Under the pieces are notes generated by a model. That model was given only the letters and a program-made list of their open reading frames with translations, was not told the DNA's origin and made no database searches. DNA of 64,000 nt. Origin: Xestospongia muta. Its lineage: Eukaryota > Porifera > Demospongiae > Haplosclerida > Petrosiidae. Shown here one piece after another: positions 46,201-57,531 of this stretch. Both the position numbers and the translations under genes were made by a program. The DNA is taken from NCBI GenBank assembly GCA_963693285.1, contig OY848923.1, positions 6,032,920 to 6,096,919 on the forward strand. The letters run 5' to 3'. Position 1 is the first letter of the stretch; each line of letters begins with the position of its first letter.

Positions 46201-48309
46201 GATTGAGTTTACCTCCCATAACCATTAACCACACACAATATGGTCCCATTATATATGTTGATAGAGAGTGGCCTTCTCTCTGAGTGATAGAGTCATGTAG
46301 ATCAATCTGTAGTATATAGAGATAAATATTGTTACATCATTTGTTGGTATGATACTAAAACTAACAATTACTTGGTAACTTGTTATAAAGAGATATAAAT
46401 AATCACAAATGTTAACTCACAAAGTAATATAATTTTAATATTATTTTCATTTATATTACCATTTATACAGTATCTTACTCTAACATGTTCTACTCAGTCT
46501 GTTTGCTCTGTTTAAGGCATTTTTATGGTCCATGGGAATAACAGTACAATGATGAGCTAAATTGTACCAAAACACTTTAGATACATACTCTATAATATTT
46601 AAATAAATGTAACATTCCTAGTCAGCATTGATACACACGAAAATGCAGGTCAGACTGTGGTTCAAGTGAACCCACCTACATAAGACCACAATGTCCTAAG
46701 GTCACCTAGTTAATTTTATAATCTCTACTTTAAGTAGACTGTAATTTTGTACAAAGGTGATAATTATGATAACAATAAAGATAACAACATATTATAGTAT
46801 CACACTAGTAAATGGATATGATTTATTATACTTCTTAAATATATGGACAGTTACATGTACTAACTTAGTAACTATCATTGTACAATAAATTAGAGGTAAT
46901 ATGGTATATTATCGATGACATACCTTTGTCCATGACTTCTTATTAATATCCAGTATCCAACAGTCCTTTATTGTTTTGCTTGTTATACCCATTCCACCTA
47001 TCACCACTAGCATTGGTGATATTGATCCAGTAATAATACTGGCAGCATGTAAATATCTTCCATCTGGCCATTGTACTACTGGGTCTGGTTTAGCTGTAGC
47101 TTGCCAGTGCTAGATAGACAAATGAACTCAACTAACACTCATTATATAACATGTTATCAGTCAGTGTATGAATGATAATATAACTTACCACTGTATGGTT
47201 GATGATATCCACTATATAGATAGTATTGTATGGTTTGTTTTCAATTAGACCACCAAAGATGATTGCTCTTGTATTGTTTATTGCTTCCATAACAAAGGCA
47301 CTATTAGGTGGCATACACTGTCCAATAATCTCAGGTATGATCCATTGACCTAAAAGGAGAACACATTCATCATTATACTTGTATCATAATAGTAATTGAT
47401 AATCCATCATGACACAATGATCAGTAAAATGTATTATTACTACCTAGCAGTACATGTCAGGTAGTCCTATAATTGTTTGTTCCATATGGAATCTCTATAT
47501 ATAATTATACATTATATATGTCAATTTTAGCAAATATAATATATTGTTGTATGTGACTTTCAAGAAAAACATAAAATTAAACCACATTCTATAACCACAG
47601 ACATATATAGCAACTAATAAATTTATTAACCAGTAATACTAATAACACTCACTAGCTTGCCTAACTATATAGCTACAGTTGTCTGATACATCATGTAATA
47701 ATGTAATGACACTGACTGTAATAAGTGATATCTGATAGAATAATATGATATATTAATATTATTACCTGTTTTCAGGTCATAGATATTTTGTTCATTAGTA
47801 GATACTATACCAACAGATAACTGATAATATTGAGCTTGTGGTAATTGTATAGAGGGTGAGGGTCCATGACCTCCAATAAGTAAAAGAGAATGACGTCCTT
47901 CTTGTTCACTTGACATAATACCACCATAGCCTCTCTTCATCACTATTACATTGTCATCAGTAGGTTGTAGTTGGGTCCAGGTGAGGGTAGAAACGTCTAA
48001 CTCATTGAGACTGTTATGGTAACAACTGTCGTGATTACATGAACCACCAAAAAAAAAAATTTTGCCATTTGATAAAGTAGATAAGTACCCTTGAACCCCT
48101 AGAGGGGGATTGCCGTTGGTTGGTCTAGAGTTCCATATACCAGAGGTAATGTTGAATATTGCAATCTGTGATGTTAGTCTTCTCTTCTCATCACTATTGT
48201 GTACTTGAGGTACATCATTCCCACCCCACAGGTACAGGTTATCTCCTATCACTTGAGTGCTATGGTAAATTCTTCTATCAAGTTTGTATTGTTCTATAGA
48301 GAATAACAT
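42952..48309 (-). CDS. K4: Kelch-coiled coil-Death gene without ZU5, with a replacement start
   Basis: Exons: 47766-48309, 47189-47349, 46924-47109, 46146-46306, 44169-44485, 43841-43918, 43641-43715, 43455-43508, 42952-43289. The sum (1,914 nt) is in frame, 637 residues. The normal 13-nt first exon has been lost upstream; translation can start at an ATG (48307-48309) lying in the former intron just before the old acceptor, in frame (MLFSIEQYKL). The first Death domain, ZU5 and UPA exons are missing; two short basic/Ser exons take their place. An insertion (45014-46065) lies in the intron after the propeller. Confidence 0.7.
43455..44485 (-). CDS. K4 coiled coil and basic linker exons
   Basis: 44169-44485 (TDISTVVFSH... 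then PSRVIKDIERFNNGKRCRKE and KSLQERLLELETEQ) has a central part different from K1-K3 but matching K5 at 63730-64000. 43841-43918 is the 78-nt heptad exon. 43641-43715 (TPSTSRQASKTFKRKAIT) and 43455-43508 (EMSSSKHVKKVDLKRG) are short, basic and Ser/Thr-rich, suggesting a flexible or phosphorylated linker. Confidence 0.65.
45014..46065. mobile_element. DNA element carrying a SAP/SWIM gene relic, in a K4 intron
   Basis: Ends TGGACGGTTTTCAA and (right, reverse complement) TGGACGTTTTTCAA. Comparison with the same intron in K3 (AACCTATACAATATCC) shows that the element split this sequence, with AT or TA repeated at both ends. Inside, 45120-45250 reads DEEAMELRENLLKKTVKELS then KADIIDRLLAMAK, a SAP-like helix pair with one stop between; 45279-45554 continues; around 45700 KCNCVSG followed across a possible intron by LGQHTRS fits the start of a SWIM finger with the second Cys lost. 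Similar SAP-SWIM proteins with a YqaJ-like nuclease exist in invertebrate transposons; the nuclease is not here. Confidence 0.55.
46146..48309 (-). CDS. K4 Kelch propeller exons
   Basis: Exon lengths 528, 161, 186 and 161 nt equal those of K3, and the blades are intact: GDNLYLWGG, GKIFFFGGS, HSLLLIGGHG, TRAIIFGG, PILVVIGGMG and CVWLMVMGG. The blade-2 Trp is replaced by Ser-Cys here. Only exon 1 is missing. Intron 47350-47765 has no gene. Confidence 0.75.
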
Positions 48310-48924
48310 ATACCATATCTTGAGGTCAGGTTATAGAATAAGATAATGTACCTATAGTACGTGATCACATTTACTACAAAACTTGTACAAAGGCTATATT
48401 AATTATATACTTGACATATACTTCACAAACTTAACCCTCATGTCCCAGAATGTGTAATCCAATAATGTCTAATCTCAAAATGTCTAACAGGTGATAATGT
48501 AATTATCCATCTTATCTAAAAAACTATATCGAAAAATCGAATGAAACAGCACAGTGTCTAATTGTAGAAATGTACGAGGCAATGATTCTATTACCATTAG
48601 TAAGCTCATCTTTCAGTAAATTTATCTTATCTTCTATTTGGACTATCTTTTGTTTTTTGGCTTTGTGTAATCCTCCAGCCTGTAGCTGTAGAATACCGTA
48701 TAACAGTTTATTTTCAAGGGAAGCATATTTCACAAATTTTACAGAATTTAGGACAATTCGTGAAAATAACTGACACGAAAAAAATCCCCACAAAGTTAAA
48801 CCTTAGATTATTAATACTATGTAACGTAATATTTAGAATCTATGGTTAAACCCACTTGTGGCACGTTTATAGACAGTACCCATAGAACAAATGTTTACGA
48901 CTTTTTTCTTGTCACAATTCTTGT

Positions 48925-50332
48925 GTTAGATGATTTTGGGGAAGGTGTACCAGTTGGATGGACGATTTCAAATCACAAAGATACTAAAGTCATTTGGGAA
49001 TTTTGTTAAAAGTTAGGCAAAGATGTGGAGATATAACGACAAAAGTGTTCATGAGCGATGACGCTGATAATTTCTACAATGCATGGAAAGGTGTTTTTAT
49101 TGTTGCTGAGACAAAAAATTGATTTGTGCATGGCACATTGATAAAAGTTGGCGAAAAGGACTACATTAGCACGTGACATCTATGTCCAAGCAGGCAGAGG
49201 TTTATCATCACCTCAGATTATTGCTCAACAAAATAAATGAAGGTGCTTTTCAACATAGACTCCAGCAATTTCTTTCGTGGTTTTCAGAAGATGAAGATCT
49301 ACTATATAACTTTTCTTGGTTATTTTAAGTATATGTCAAATGGATTAAACAGTGGGCTCCTTGCTATAGAGTGGCCACATCAGTAAATAGCAACATAGCA
49401 ATCGAACCATTTCATCACATAGTAAAAGTCTGCTACATGGACAAGAAGCAGAATCGTAGAATAGATCATCTAATACATGTATCGCGTGACAAAGTATTTG
49501 AAAGGCTTCAGAAGACTCAGAGTCAAACTATGTCATCACATAAGCGAAATTAGTAAATGGCACAGAACAACCAAAAAAATTGATCCAGCAGACATGATCA
49601 TCTCAAACACTGGTGCCACATGGAGATTTAAATCTGGTGCAGTTGACTCCCAGCAGACATATACTGTGGAGAAACTGGGTGATCCTTGTGATACACGGTA
49701 GCAGTTGCGATGTATGTGTCCATTCATACTCTTGCACATGCATGGACTATCTTATTCATGCCACAACTTGCAAACACATTCATTTAACGAAAATATCTTC
49801 TTCTACACAACCAATGTCAAACACTGAAGATTGCACAGAAAATGATTATGCCACCACATCTACAAGTGCCGAAGATACATGTCATTTGTCATCAGCACTT
49901 GAGCACTATGATGTGTCTAATGATGTAGGCTCTATTTGTAGGTCTGACAGTACAGGCACTGAAGGTACTACCAGTACTAATACATGTGATCATTTGCCAA
50001 ATATTGCTGAAACTCCAATGGAAACCCAAGATGTGTCATCATTACAGTATTTATCACATCAAATCAGAAACCAAGAAAATTTAGATGATCTATTGACAAT
50101 GCAAGAGACAGCTATTTCCACTTGTAAGCAGATGGAGTTGGTATTGCGAGAATGTACAAACATTGAAGCAATCGAGGCTGGAAGAAAACACCTAAATGCT
50201 GCATTTACAGTTGTAACATCCCTTGATTGTAAAAGTATCACAAATTTGCCTGTAAAAAAGAGACCAGCTCCAAATGCACATCAACAAAGAAAAAGCGCAA
50301 AGTTAAACCACAATTTAGCTAAACCCAACTAA
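48925..50332 (+). pseudogene. Mutator-like (MULE) transposase with SWIM finger, degenerate
   Basis: 48928-48975 reads DDFGEGVPVGWTISN, around 49050 MSDDADNFYNAWKGVF-like sequence, 49371-49553 AIEPFHHIV...DKKQNRR...RDKVFERLQK, and near 49725-49785 SYSCTCMDYLIHATTCKHIH, which is a SWIM zinc finger (C.C...C.H) as in MULE transposases. A frame change near 49680 and several stops between 49000 and 49340 disable it. 49800-50332 is an open Ser/Thr/Cys-rich C-terminal part ending in a basic tail (KKRPAPNAHQQRKSAKL). No complete catalytic core remains. Confidence 0.75.
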
Positions 50333-50399
50333 GAAGAAATGGCCAAATGTATTGAAGACTTTGAAGTCATTATTGTATCATAGATTATGATATTGTCAT

Positions 50400-51240
50400 A
50401 ATACATTCATAATCATCTGTTAATCAGCCACTGTAATCAGAACACGTGATGGTACTGAGCACATGAATTGGTAAAGTGATCCCACAAAGTAACGGACCTA
50501 TTATTCTAAAAATAACAATAACAAATTAATATGGCTTGATTTAAGACCAAGTGCTTTATATGAAACATCAGATCATCATAGGGGCGTGGTAACCTCACCT
50601 CCTTCCAACTGGTATTTCAGCTTAATCCATCCCAAGCAACACAAACAAAATTGGATGGCACAAAAGCAATGGCTGCACTCTTTTGTATAAATTGCCTGAT
50701 AGATCCATCTTCTTTGTACTCCTCTACCAGTCCAAGCAGGAGAGATGTGAAGATCTGGTAAAAAGCCTTGGACAAACCTCAAAAGTACTATCCACATGTA
50801 TAGATTCTGTTTTCGGTGAGATATGAAGGTTCTTATTTGTGGTAAAAGAATCTTGTCAGCATCACCTTCTTGATGCAAAAAGAATGATTCTCTGGACAAT
50901 GTTTTCTGCTATCTGCCTTCAATGATTATGTCTTCTCGTTGCTATGGGAGAGAAGGCAGCCAGCTTTGTTAGGCTCGATATAGAGAAGACTTAAAGCTTG
51001 GAAATATTGGAAGCTGTGAAGCGACATCCTCATTTTCTACCAGATTGGTAGCTAAGTCTACTGATACATCATTGTAGATGCTAGAAATTGGTGTGCTTTC
51101 CTCTTTGGCTCATTTAAAGTCATGCTTCACTCTTTTAACATTAGCTTGTACAGCATCTTCACGATGATTATGATGATTAGTTAATTGATATAACACTTTC
51201 TAGCAATCTAACCTATTCTAATACTATTATAGATTCTATT
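50400..51240. other. Right half of the Mutator-like element, no gene recognised
   Basis: Reads show only short frames. It lies between the transposase relic and the right inverted end; probably internal element sequence. Confidence 0.4.
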
Positions 51241-51445
51241 GCTCTTAAAATATTCTTTGTCCTATTAACACTTCAGTTATCACCTGTTAGATATTATGGG
51301 ATTATGACATTCTGGAAATGACTCACCTACAGTATGTCATCACATCTACTACAAAACTTGTACAAAGGCTATACTAATTATATACTTGACATATACTTCA
51401 CAAACCTAACCCTCATCTTCTACTATATATTATGATACATGTAGT

Positions 51446-51780
51446 GGAGTAAGTTACCACACCCTAATTATTGCTGGATCAACTTGGGAGGGGCTGATAT
51501 AGATCTAGATAGTGTCACATGATCATGATAACAGCCACTCCCCTTGCATTTCATTGCTGCTGTTAGCATAACGCTAAAAATCAAGGTAGACTCAGTTTAC
51601 AATAGGTGAGCGTGTAATGTTGTAAAAGTATTGTATTAATGTCATTATGTGTCTGTATTACTGGATATAAGTACTATAATAAATTATATATAACTATATA
51701 CTTGTTCAATGTACCATAACTAACTTAATTACCATATTGTATTGTGTGTAACTGTATTACTTATTTTACTACACAGAGAG
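51446..51780. promoter_or_regulatory. Conserved block upstream of P4 (former K4/P4 intergenic region)
   Basis: Matches the K3-P3 region (CAACTTGGG.GGGGCTGAT, TGTCACATGATCATGATA, AGGTAGACTCAGTTTACAA, GAGCGTGTAATGTTGTAAAA). On its left the join TGTAGT/GGAGTAAG shows a deletion of about 190 bp relative to K3 that removed the K4 start exon. The plus-strand gene may still use it. Confidence 0.4.
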
Positions 51781-52416
51781 AGACATACAAATTATGGGCA
51801 GAGTTAGTATTGATTCCGATGATAACAAGATATTAATGATACCTGTAATTAAAGTGACTCCTAAAGATGGATAAACAAAAACACAAAATAAACACAGACA
51901 TTGCTGATCCATACAGAGAGGTAAGTGATAATATAATAGATCAAGATTTATACATCGAGACTGTTCATTGTAAAATATATTGATAAACATATTAACAATA
52001 TTACTAAGTACATTTATTACAGTTTACTACAATATATGTATGTACTTTGTATGTATATAGTCAGGTAAGATTTGTGGTTGGTAATATAAACTTATATATA
52101 TTAGTAAGTTTTCTAACCACAGATCACACATACTATTATATGTACATGTATAAGACCTGTATAGTCTAGTAGATAATTTAATGAAATAACCAAGAATGAA
52201 ATAGATTTAATAGCAAGATTAAAATTGACAATTGTAGACTCTAACTTTAACAAACAATTCAATGTAGGTTCATGTGACATAGTAAATAATAGTTTGATAT
52301 TAATTTCAAAAATTGACTAAATTGTCTATTTAAAACTTTTACCAATATTTCCTACTATACCATAGTGTCTTTAATATAGAGATGTTACTACAGTATAATT
52401 TAGTTTACTGGACTCA

Positions 52417-52423
<7 letters not shown>

Positions 52424-52480
<57 letters not shown>

Positions 52481-52612
52481 CCCCCTCCCACTCCCCCTCT
52501 CCCTCTCCCTCTTTCTCTCCCTCTCCCTCTCCCTCTCCCTCTCCCTCTCCCTCTCCCTCTCCCTCTCCCTCTCCCTCTCCCTCTCCCTCTCCCTCTCCCT
52601 CTCCCTCTCCCT

Positions 52613-52663
<51 letters not shown>
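52424..52663. repeat. (CT)n and (CCCTCT)n array before an Ig exon
   Basis: About 240 bp of pure pyrimidine: CT dinucleotide, CCCTCT hexanucleotide, then CT again, ending 14 bases before the acceptor of the first Ig exon. It could act as an oversized polypyrimidine tract and will be length-unstable. Confidence 0.95.
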
Positions 52664-52668
<5 letters not shown>

Positions 52669-52677
52669 TCATGCCAG

Positions 52678-52942
52678 AATCTCTTGATGTAGCAATTGGA
52701 AAAGATATGAAAATTGTTAGTCATTTATAAGGGAGGTTACCCTGATCCTACAGTGACATGGACTCGTCATATTGATGGAGTAGTCCCAAATGTTCTAAAT
52801 GACAGTAGAGCTATTGTATCAGGACAACATAAACTTAATTTAACTCTAGTTAATGTTACATTACAAGATGGAGTGGTCTATGTACTAAATGTTACAAATA
52901 GTGTGGGCTCCATACAACTAGAATTCAATGTATCAATACTAG
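52678..52942 (+). CDS. P4 Ig-like exon 1, with a one-base frame break
   Basis: ESLDVAIGKDMKIV at the start and GGYPDPTVTW, NLTLVNVTLQDGVVYVLNV, NSVGSIQLEF later are an Ig fold of the I-set/Ig-like type (the W and the 'DGVVY' turn are visible). The first 17 codons are in another frame; one surplus base near 52725 (TCATTTATAAGG) separates them. N-glycosylation sequons NDS, NLT, NVT. Confidence 0.65.
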
Positions 52943-53753
52943 GTAAGTAAGTCTATAGAGTAATAGATAAGGATAAATAAAAAGAAAGTGCTCCGAATAA
53001 GACCCTCTCGTTTGTTATAATATAACTCTGACACCTCTATACTAGGGATAGTTTTAATGTAAAAACAGTGTTCTATAGATGAAGCCTTATTTACTGGTCA
53101 AGGAGTAGACTCTACTATATAACAATGATCTTCAGTCACTGACATTATTTACTTAAAAGTAGTTAAAGCTTTGTATTATAAGAACAGCTGTCTATGTTTA
53201 CTGTCAATGTACTATAGTAAACATGACACATGCTATGACTGTCTTAATATATGGACTGTTAATACAGAGGTTGTATAATACAGCAATTAAAGTATACATG
53301 TAGTAATTGTCATTTGTTGTTGATGAATACACTGTCATTGATGTAGAAGTTACTATTGTCAATACAGAGGTCATTATTAAGTATATTTGTTGTGTTTGTC
53401 ATTACTTGTCAAAATTTTAGTTGATATAAGTATTGTAAATGTCTTTGAGAAAGGTGTGTTCTAATAGTAGTTTGTATAGTGTATGGTTTCCACCCTCTAA
53501 ATGGATGGATTGATAGATGAATGGATGGATGCTGTTAGCCAGAGTTTTAGAGTATTGATTTTGGATGTTTTACTGTATAACGAATGGTTTGATAATTAGA
53601 TTGATGGATTGTTACAATTTTAGAACACAAACAATATTATTATATAAAAAAATATATTATATGACAATAATCTAGTCAATTATACTAGACAACTAACTAC
53701 CCATTTGAGCTTATTAGTAATAATTATGTTTTATTTGAAATTTAGAATGCTAC

Positions 53754-53945
53754 CATTGCTTACCTGATATATAGTGAACTAGCTACCTTAAACAGTACCC
53801 ACTGCTTACCTGATATATAGTGAACTAGCTACCTTTAACAGTATCCACTGCTTACCCGATATATAGTGAACTAGCTACCTTTAACAGTACCCATTGCTCA
53901 CCCAATATATAGTGAACTAGCTACCTTTAATAGTATCCATTGCTT
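53754..53945. repeat. 46-bp tandem repeat in a P4 intron, four copies
   Basis: Units containing TGATATATAGTGAACTAGCT start at 53754, 53801, 53847 and 53893. Confidence 0.85.
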
Positions 53946-54210
53946 ACCAGTGAATCATTGTCTCCAAGTTGAAATCAATTAGTCCAATACAAATAAACTG
54001 ACTGTACTATAGGAAGAAGTACATGTACATATACCTCTGGGTTGTCCAACATGTATTTAGACAAACCAGTGTGTATACAAGTAGTAGACAAGATCATACC
54101 TCAGACTGTGGACTATTGTCTACTGGTAAACACTATCCCATCTGTGTCTGGTTCTCACAACCTGACCTGTAAACCATCTTGTTGACTAGTATGTCTGTAC
54201 ATTGACCACT

Positions 54211-54264
<54 letters not shown>

Positions 54265-54265
54265 G

Positions 54266-54550
54266 TCCCTCCCACATTATCTCGTCTTTCAAATAAAATG
54301 TCTTATCGTCGTGTTGGTGATTCTGTTACATTTCATGTTGGTATATCTGTTGCACAACCTCCAGTTACTCACAGTGATCTAATTTGGGAAGGAAACAACA
54401 TTAAGCCTGGACAGCTAACGATGTCACTAGAGGAAGAGGTTGCTGTTATTGTGATAAATAATTTAAATGTACAAAACACAGGAGAAGGAAGACTATTAGT
54501 TGTTCATCCAGCTGAGAATGGATCAGAGATCTTTAATCTGACAGTTTGGA
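54266..54550 (+). CDS. P4 Ig-like exon 2
   Basis: RVGDSVTFHVGISV, SDLIWEGNNI, AVIVINNLNVQNTGEGRLLV and SEIFNLTVW give the strands and the Trp of an Ig-like domain without the usual cysteine pair. It follows directly after a (CT)n run (54213-54263). Open throughout, with GTAAG at the end. Confidence 0.65.
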
Positions 54551-54802
54551 GTAAGTACTAATATGTGGGCGGTGTAGCATGGAGGGAGAAATATTTTGGG
54601 AACCTTTTACTACATGACATCAAGTGATGATCTAGTACATGGTGTATTCTGTATCCTTGTTCATGATTTAGTATTCTATTACCCATTTCAATACACATTG
54701 ACCTATTTTGGTATGAAATATGATTTTGACTGTAGTGCAGTGTTGTTATGAATATTGCTAGTTATTAGTACATGTAGCTGAAACAAACAATCATGTTTAT
54801 AA

Positions 54803-54844
<42 letters not shown>

Positions 54845-54851
54845 CTCATAG

Positions 54852-55187
54852 ACACTCCTTCTCCACCATCTACGTTCACTGCTTCACAAACACACACTTG
54901 TACTATATTATTGTCTTGGGACGTTATATCTCCACCATCTGATCCAAACACAGCTGAAACTGATCAAGTGAAGATAGAATATCGTAGCTGTCCCTCTACT
55001 TCTGATGATCACAATTGTACTGATTCTTCATGGCATTTAGAGGGTGTATACCCATCCTCTGTTAACAGTACTGAACTTCGTTTATTTCCAAACTTGTTTT
55101 ACAAGTTTCAGGCAAGTAGTAACAACAGTCTTATAGGGTGTGGAGAGTCAGTGATTACAAGGGAATATATCAAGTCTGATGTTAGAG
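54852..55187 (+). CDS. P4 FN3 exon
   Basis: Starts SPPSTFTASQTHTC, then ILLSWDVISPPS (the conserved FN3 Trp), QVKIEYRSCP, and closes LFPNLFYKFQASSNNSLIGC, an FN3 'L.P...Y.f.v.a.n..G' strand pair. A (CT)n run (54803-54846) precedes the acceptor. Confidence 0.75.
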
Positions 55188-55660
55188 GTAAGACTATTGA
55201 TATAAAAATATCATTGAAATGTTAGTGACAGCTCACCTCTCTTGTAATTCATTATCTGCCTTGTTTTAAACCTATGATGACTGGTCCACTGTCTGGCATA
55301 CTTCAGACTTCTCCAGTGTCCTTTATGCTTCAAAATCTTTTTTTCTAAAATACCTAGATTTCTTATTGGCCATACATCAAAGATACTATTTCAAAGGAGA
55401 GATAAATGCCTTTACTTTGATCATAACTCATTGATCAGATAACATAGTATTACTTCAGTATTTCCATATAGTAATAGTATGAGTTGAGATGTTCTTCATT
55501 GTTCAACCTTTTCCTCTACTATATGGTCTCCCTCTCTTACCACAAGTCTACAATGACTAGTGGTCTTTACAATATAGACACTGTTTGTCTAGATATTGAG
55601 CCACGCATACCACTTATAAGCTACCTTGTGGTCCTTTTTATCATTTGTAGCTGTACTGAT

Positions 55661-55965
55661 TACCTGTATAGTACAGTGATATTGACTATGTCCACTGTGG
55701 CTCTATTGGTAATATTACCTGTATAGTACAGTGATATTGACTATGGCTCTATTGGTAATATTCCCTGTAAAGTACAGTAATATTGACTATGGCTCTATTG
55801 GTAATATTTCCTGTATAATACAGTGATATCAACTGTGGCTGTATTGGTAATATTCCCTATATAATACAGTGATATCTACTATAGCTGTATTGGTAATATT
55901 CCCTATATAATACAGTGATATCTACTATGGCTGTATTGGTAATATTACCTGTGATATACATATCA
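55661..55965. repeat. 46-bp tandem repeat in a P4 intron, about six copies
   Basis: Units with TATTGGTAATATT.CCTGTA and ACAGTGATATTGACTATGGC; starts of the 'CCTGTA' block at 55716, 55762, 55808, 55854, 55900 and 55946, after a 55-bp first copy at 55661. It is unrelated in sequence to the 46-bp array at 53754. Confidence 0.85.
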
Positions 55966-56309
55966 TTGAATTCTTATAACTGTTGTACTATTGCAAGCTC
56001 ATACACAAATAGATTGGTTACAGCTATTGTTAAGTTAGTGTAATGCAGAGCCTTTTTAAAATGGTTTGACTATTGTTGCTATGGTTACTTAGTGATATTT
56101 AACCTTATGTTTATGATGTAAGAACACTGGAGGTGTTTCATGAGGCTGACAATTATTTAATTCAGTCTTATCTATTAGATTATCAAAGCTTGGTTTTGAT
56201 ACATAAAGGTCTTGTTACTACAAGGTTAGGTATTGTAGCAGTGAGGAGGAGTTTGTTATTATATGATGATTAATATGATCTGTCACCTCTGAAGAATGAA
56301 ATATTAGAA

Positions 56310-56443
<134 letters not shown>

Positions 56444-57215
56444 GGAGGTTGAGGGAAGGAAGTGAAGAACAACAAGAATGTCTCTTATTCACTTCTTTGT
56501 TACAATGACATGTCAAAATGACTCCACAAGTAGTCTTGTCTAATCTTGTTCTCATGTCTTGTATGTAAGTTCCCCATGTTAAATGTACTATAGAATGTAT
56601 AGTATAAACAAAGGAACATTCTAGAACATTATCACTGACATCTATAGTGACCTGTTTTTATATCTGGTCCATCTTTAATTTTGTAGTATTGCTTCAAGTG
56701 TGTCCTAGTTATTTCGCTAACTATTGTGTTATAGGAAAGTTTATTGAGATATTGTAATACTTTATAAACAGTTATTATAATGTTATATATTTAAGATAAT
56801 CTATTCATAGTCATTGGATGATCAGGTTACTATGTAAGATGTGTGTATAGTAACCTTTTATTCACACATATACATGTATTTGTGAAGATGTATGTGACCT
56901 TAATTACAAAACATTACCTAATGTGGAACAGATAATTGGTTGCTACATAGCCATCTTTAACAGTAAGTTAATGAAATTTGATATGCTCAAAGGAAATGAC
57001 TGGCATTCTTGCAAATCAAATTTCATAAACTTCTTGTTCAAGATGGCTGAGTAGTGATTGTTTATATTCAAGCTCTAGTTCAATCTTTTTTGTCACATTT
57101 AGTATTGTTTACTTATTTAAGTACTATTCACATACACATAGACATGTATATAATTATATATAGATTATATGTGTAGAATGTACATGTTACATTGACGCAA
57201 TGATTTAGCAATACA

Positions 57216-57468
57216 TTGGTATATTGACATTGGTGGATTGACATTGGTGGATTGACATTGGTATATTGACATTGGTATATTGACGTTGGTATATTGACAT
57301 TGGTATATTGACATTGATGGATTGACATTGGTATATTGATATTGGTGTATCGACATTGGTATATTGACATTGGTATATTGACATTGGTGGATTGACATTG
57401 GTGTATCGACATTGGTATATTGACATTGGTATATTGACATTGGTGTATTGGCATTGGTGTATTGACAC
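57216..57468. repeat. 14-bp minisatellite before the FN3/transmembrane exon
   Basis: About 18 units of ATTGACATTGGTAT/ATTGACATTGGTGG. Because 14 is not a multiple of three and no unit contains a minus-strand stop, all three minus frames are open (TNVNIPMSIHQC-like); these readings are artefacts of the repeat. It ends about 65 bp before the acceptor at 57531. Confidence 0.9.
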
Positions 57469-57531
57469 AGTATATCAATTCAATATTTCAATATACAATG
57501 ATCAGTATTATTATTTACTCTATAATTTCAG

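Larger units (their letters stand above)
48438..51321. mobile_element. Mutator-like element upstream of K4
   Basis: Inverted ends of about 55 bp (shared blocks CCAGAATGT, TAATCC, ATAAT.TCTAACAGGTGATAA) enclose 2.9 kb with a SWIM-type transposase relic on the plus strand. A roughly 90-bp K4 sequence is present on both sides (48349-48440 and 51327-51416). The element lies where the first intron of K4 was. Confidence 0.7.

Noticed and set aside
52371..52724. Arg-Glu, Gly-Glu and Leu-Ser/Leu-Pro repeat proteins on both strands
   Set aside because: Translations of the CT/CCCTCT microsatellite; open only because the repeat has no stops.
57128..57478. Three overlapping minus-strand frames with a repeated NIPMSIHQCQYTNV-like peptide
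   Set aside because: They are the three readings of a 14-bp minisatellite inside a P4 intron; no promoter, splice or other coding evidence.
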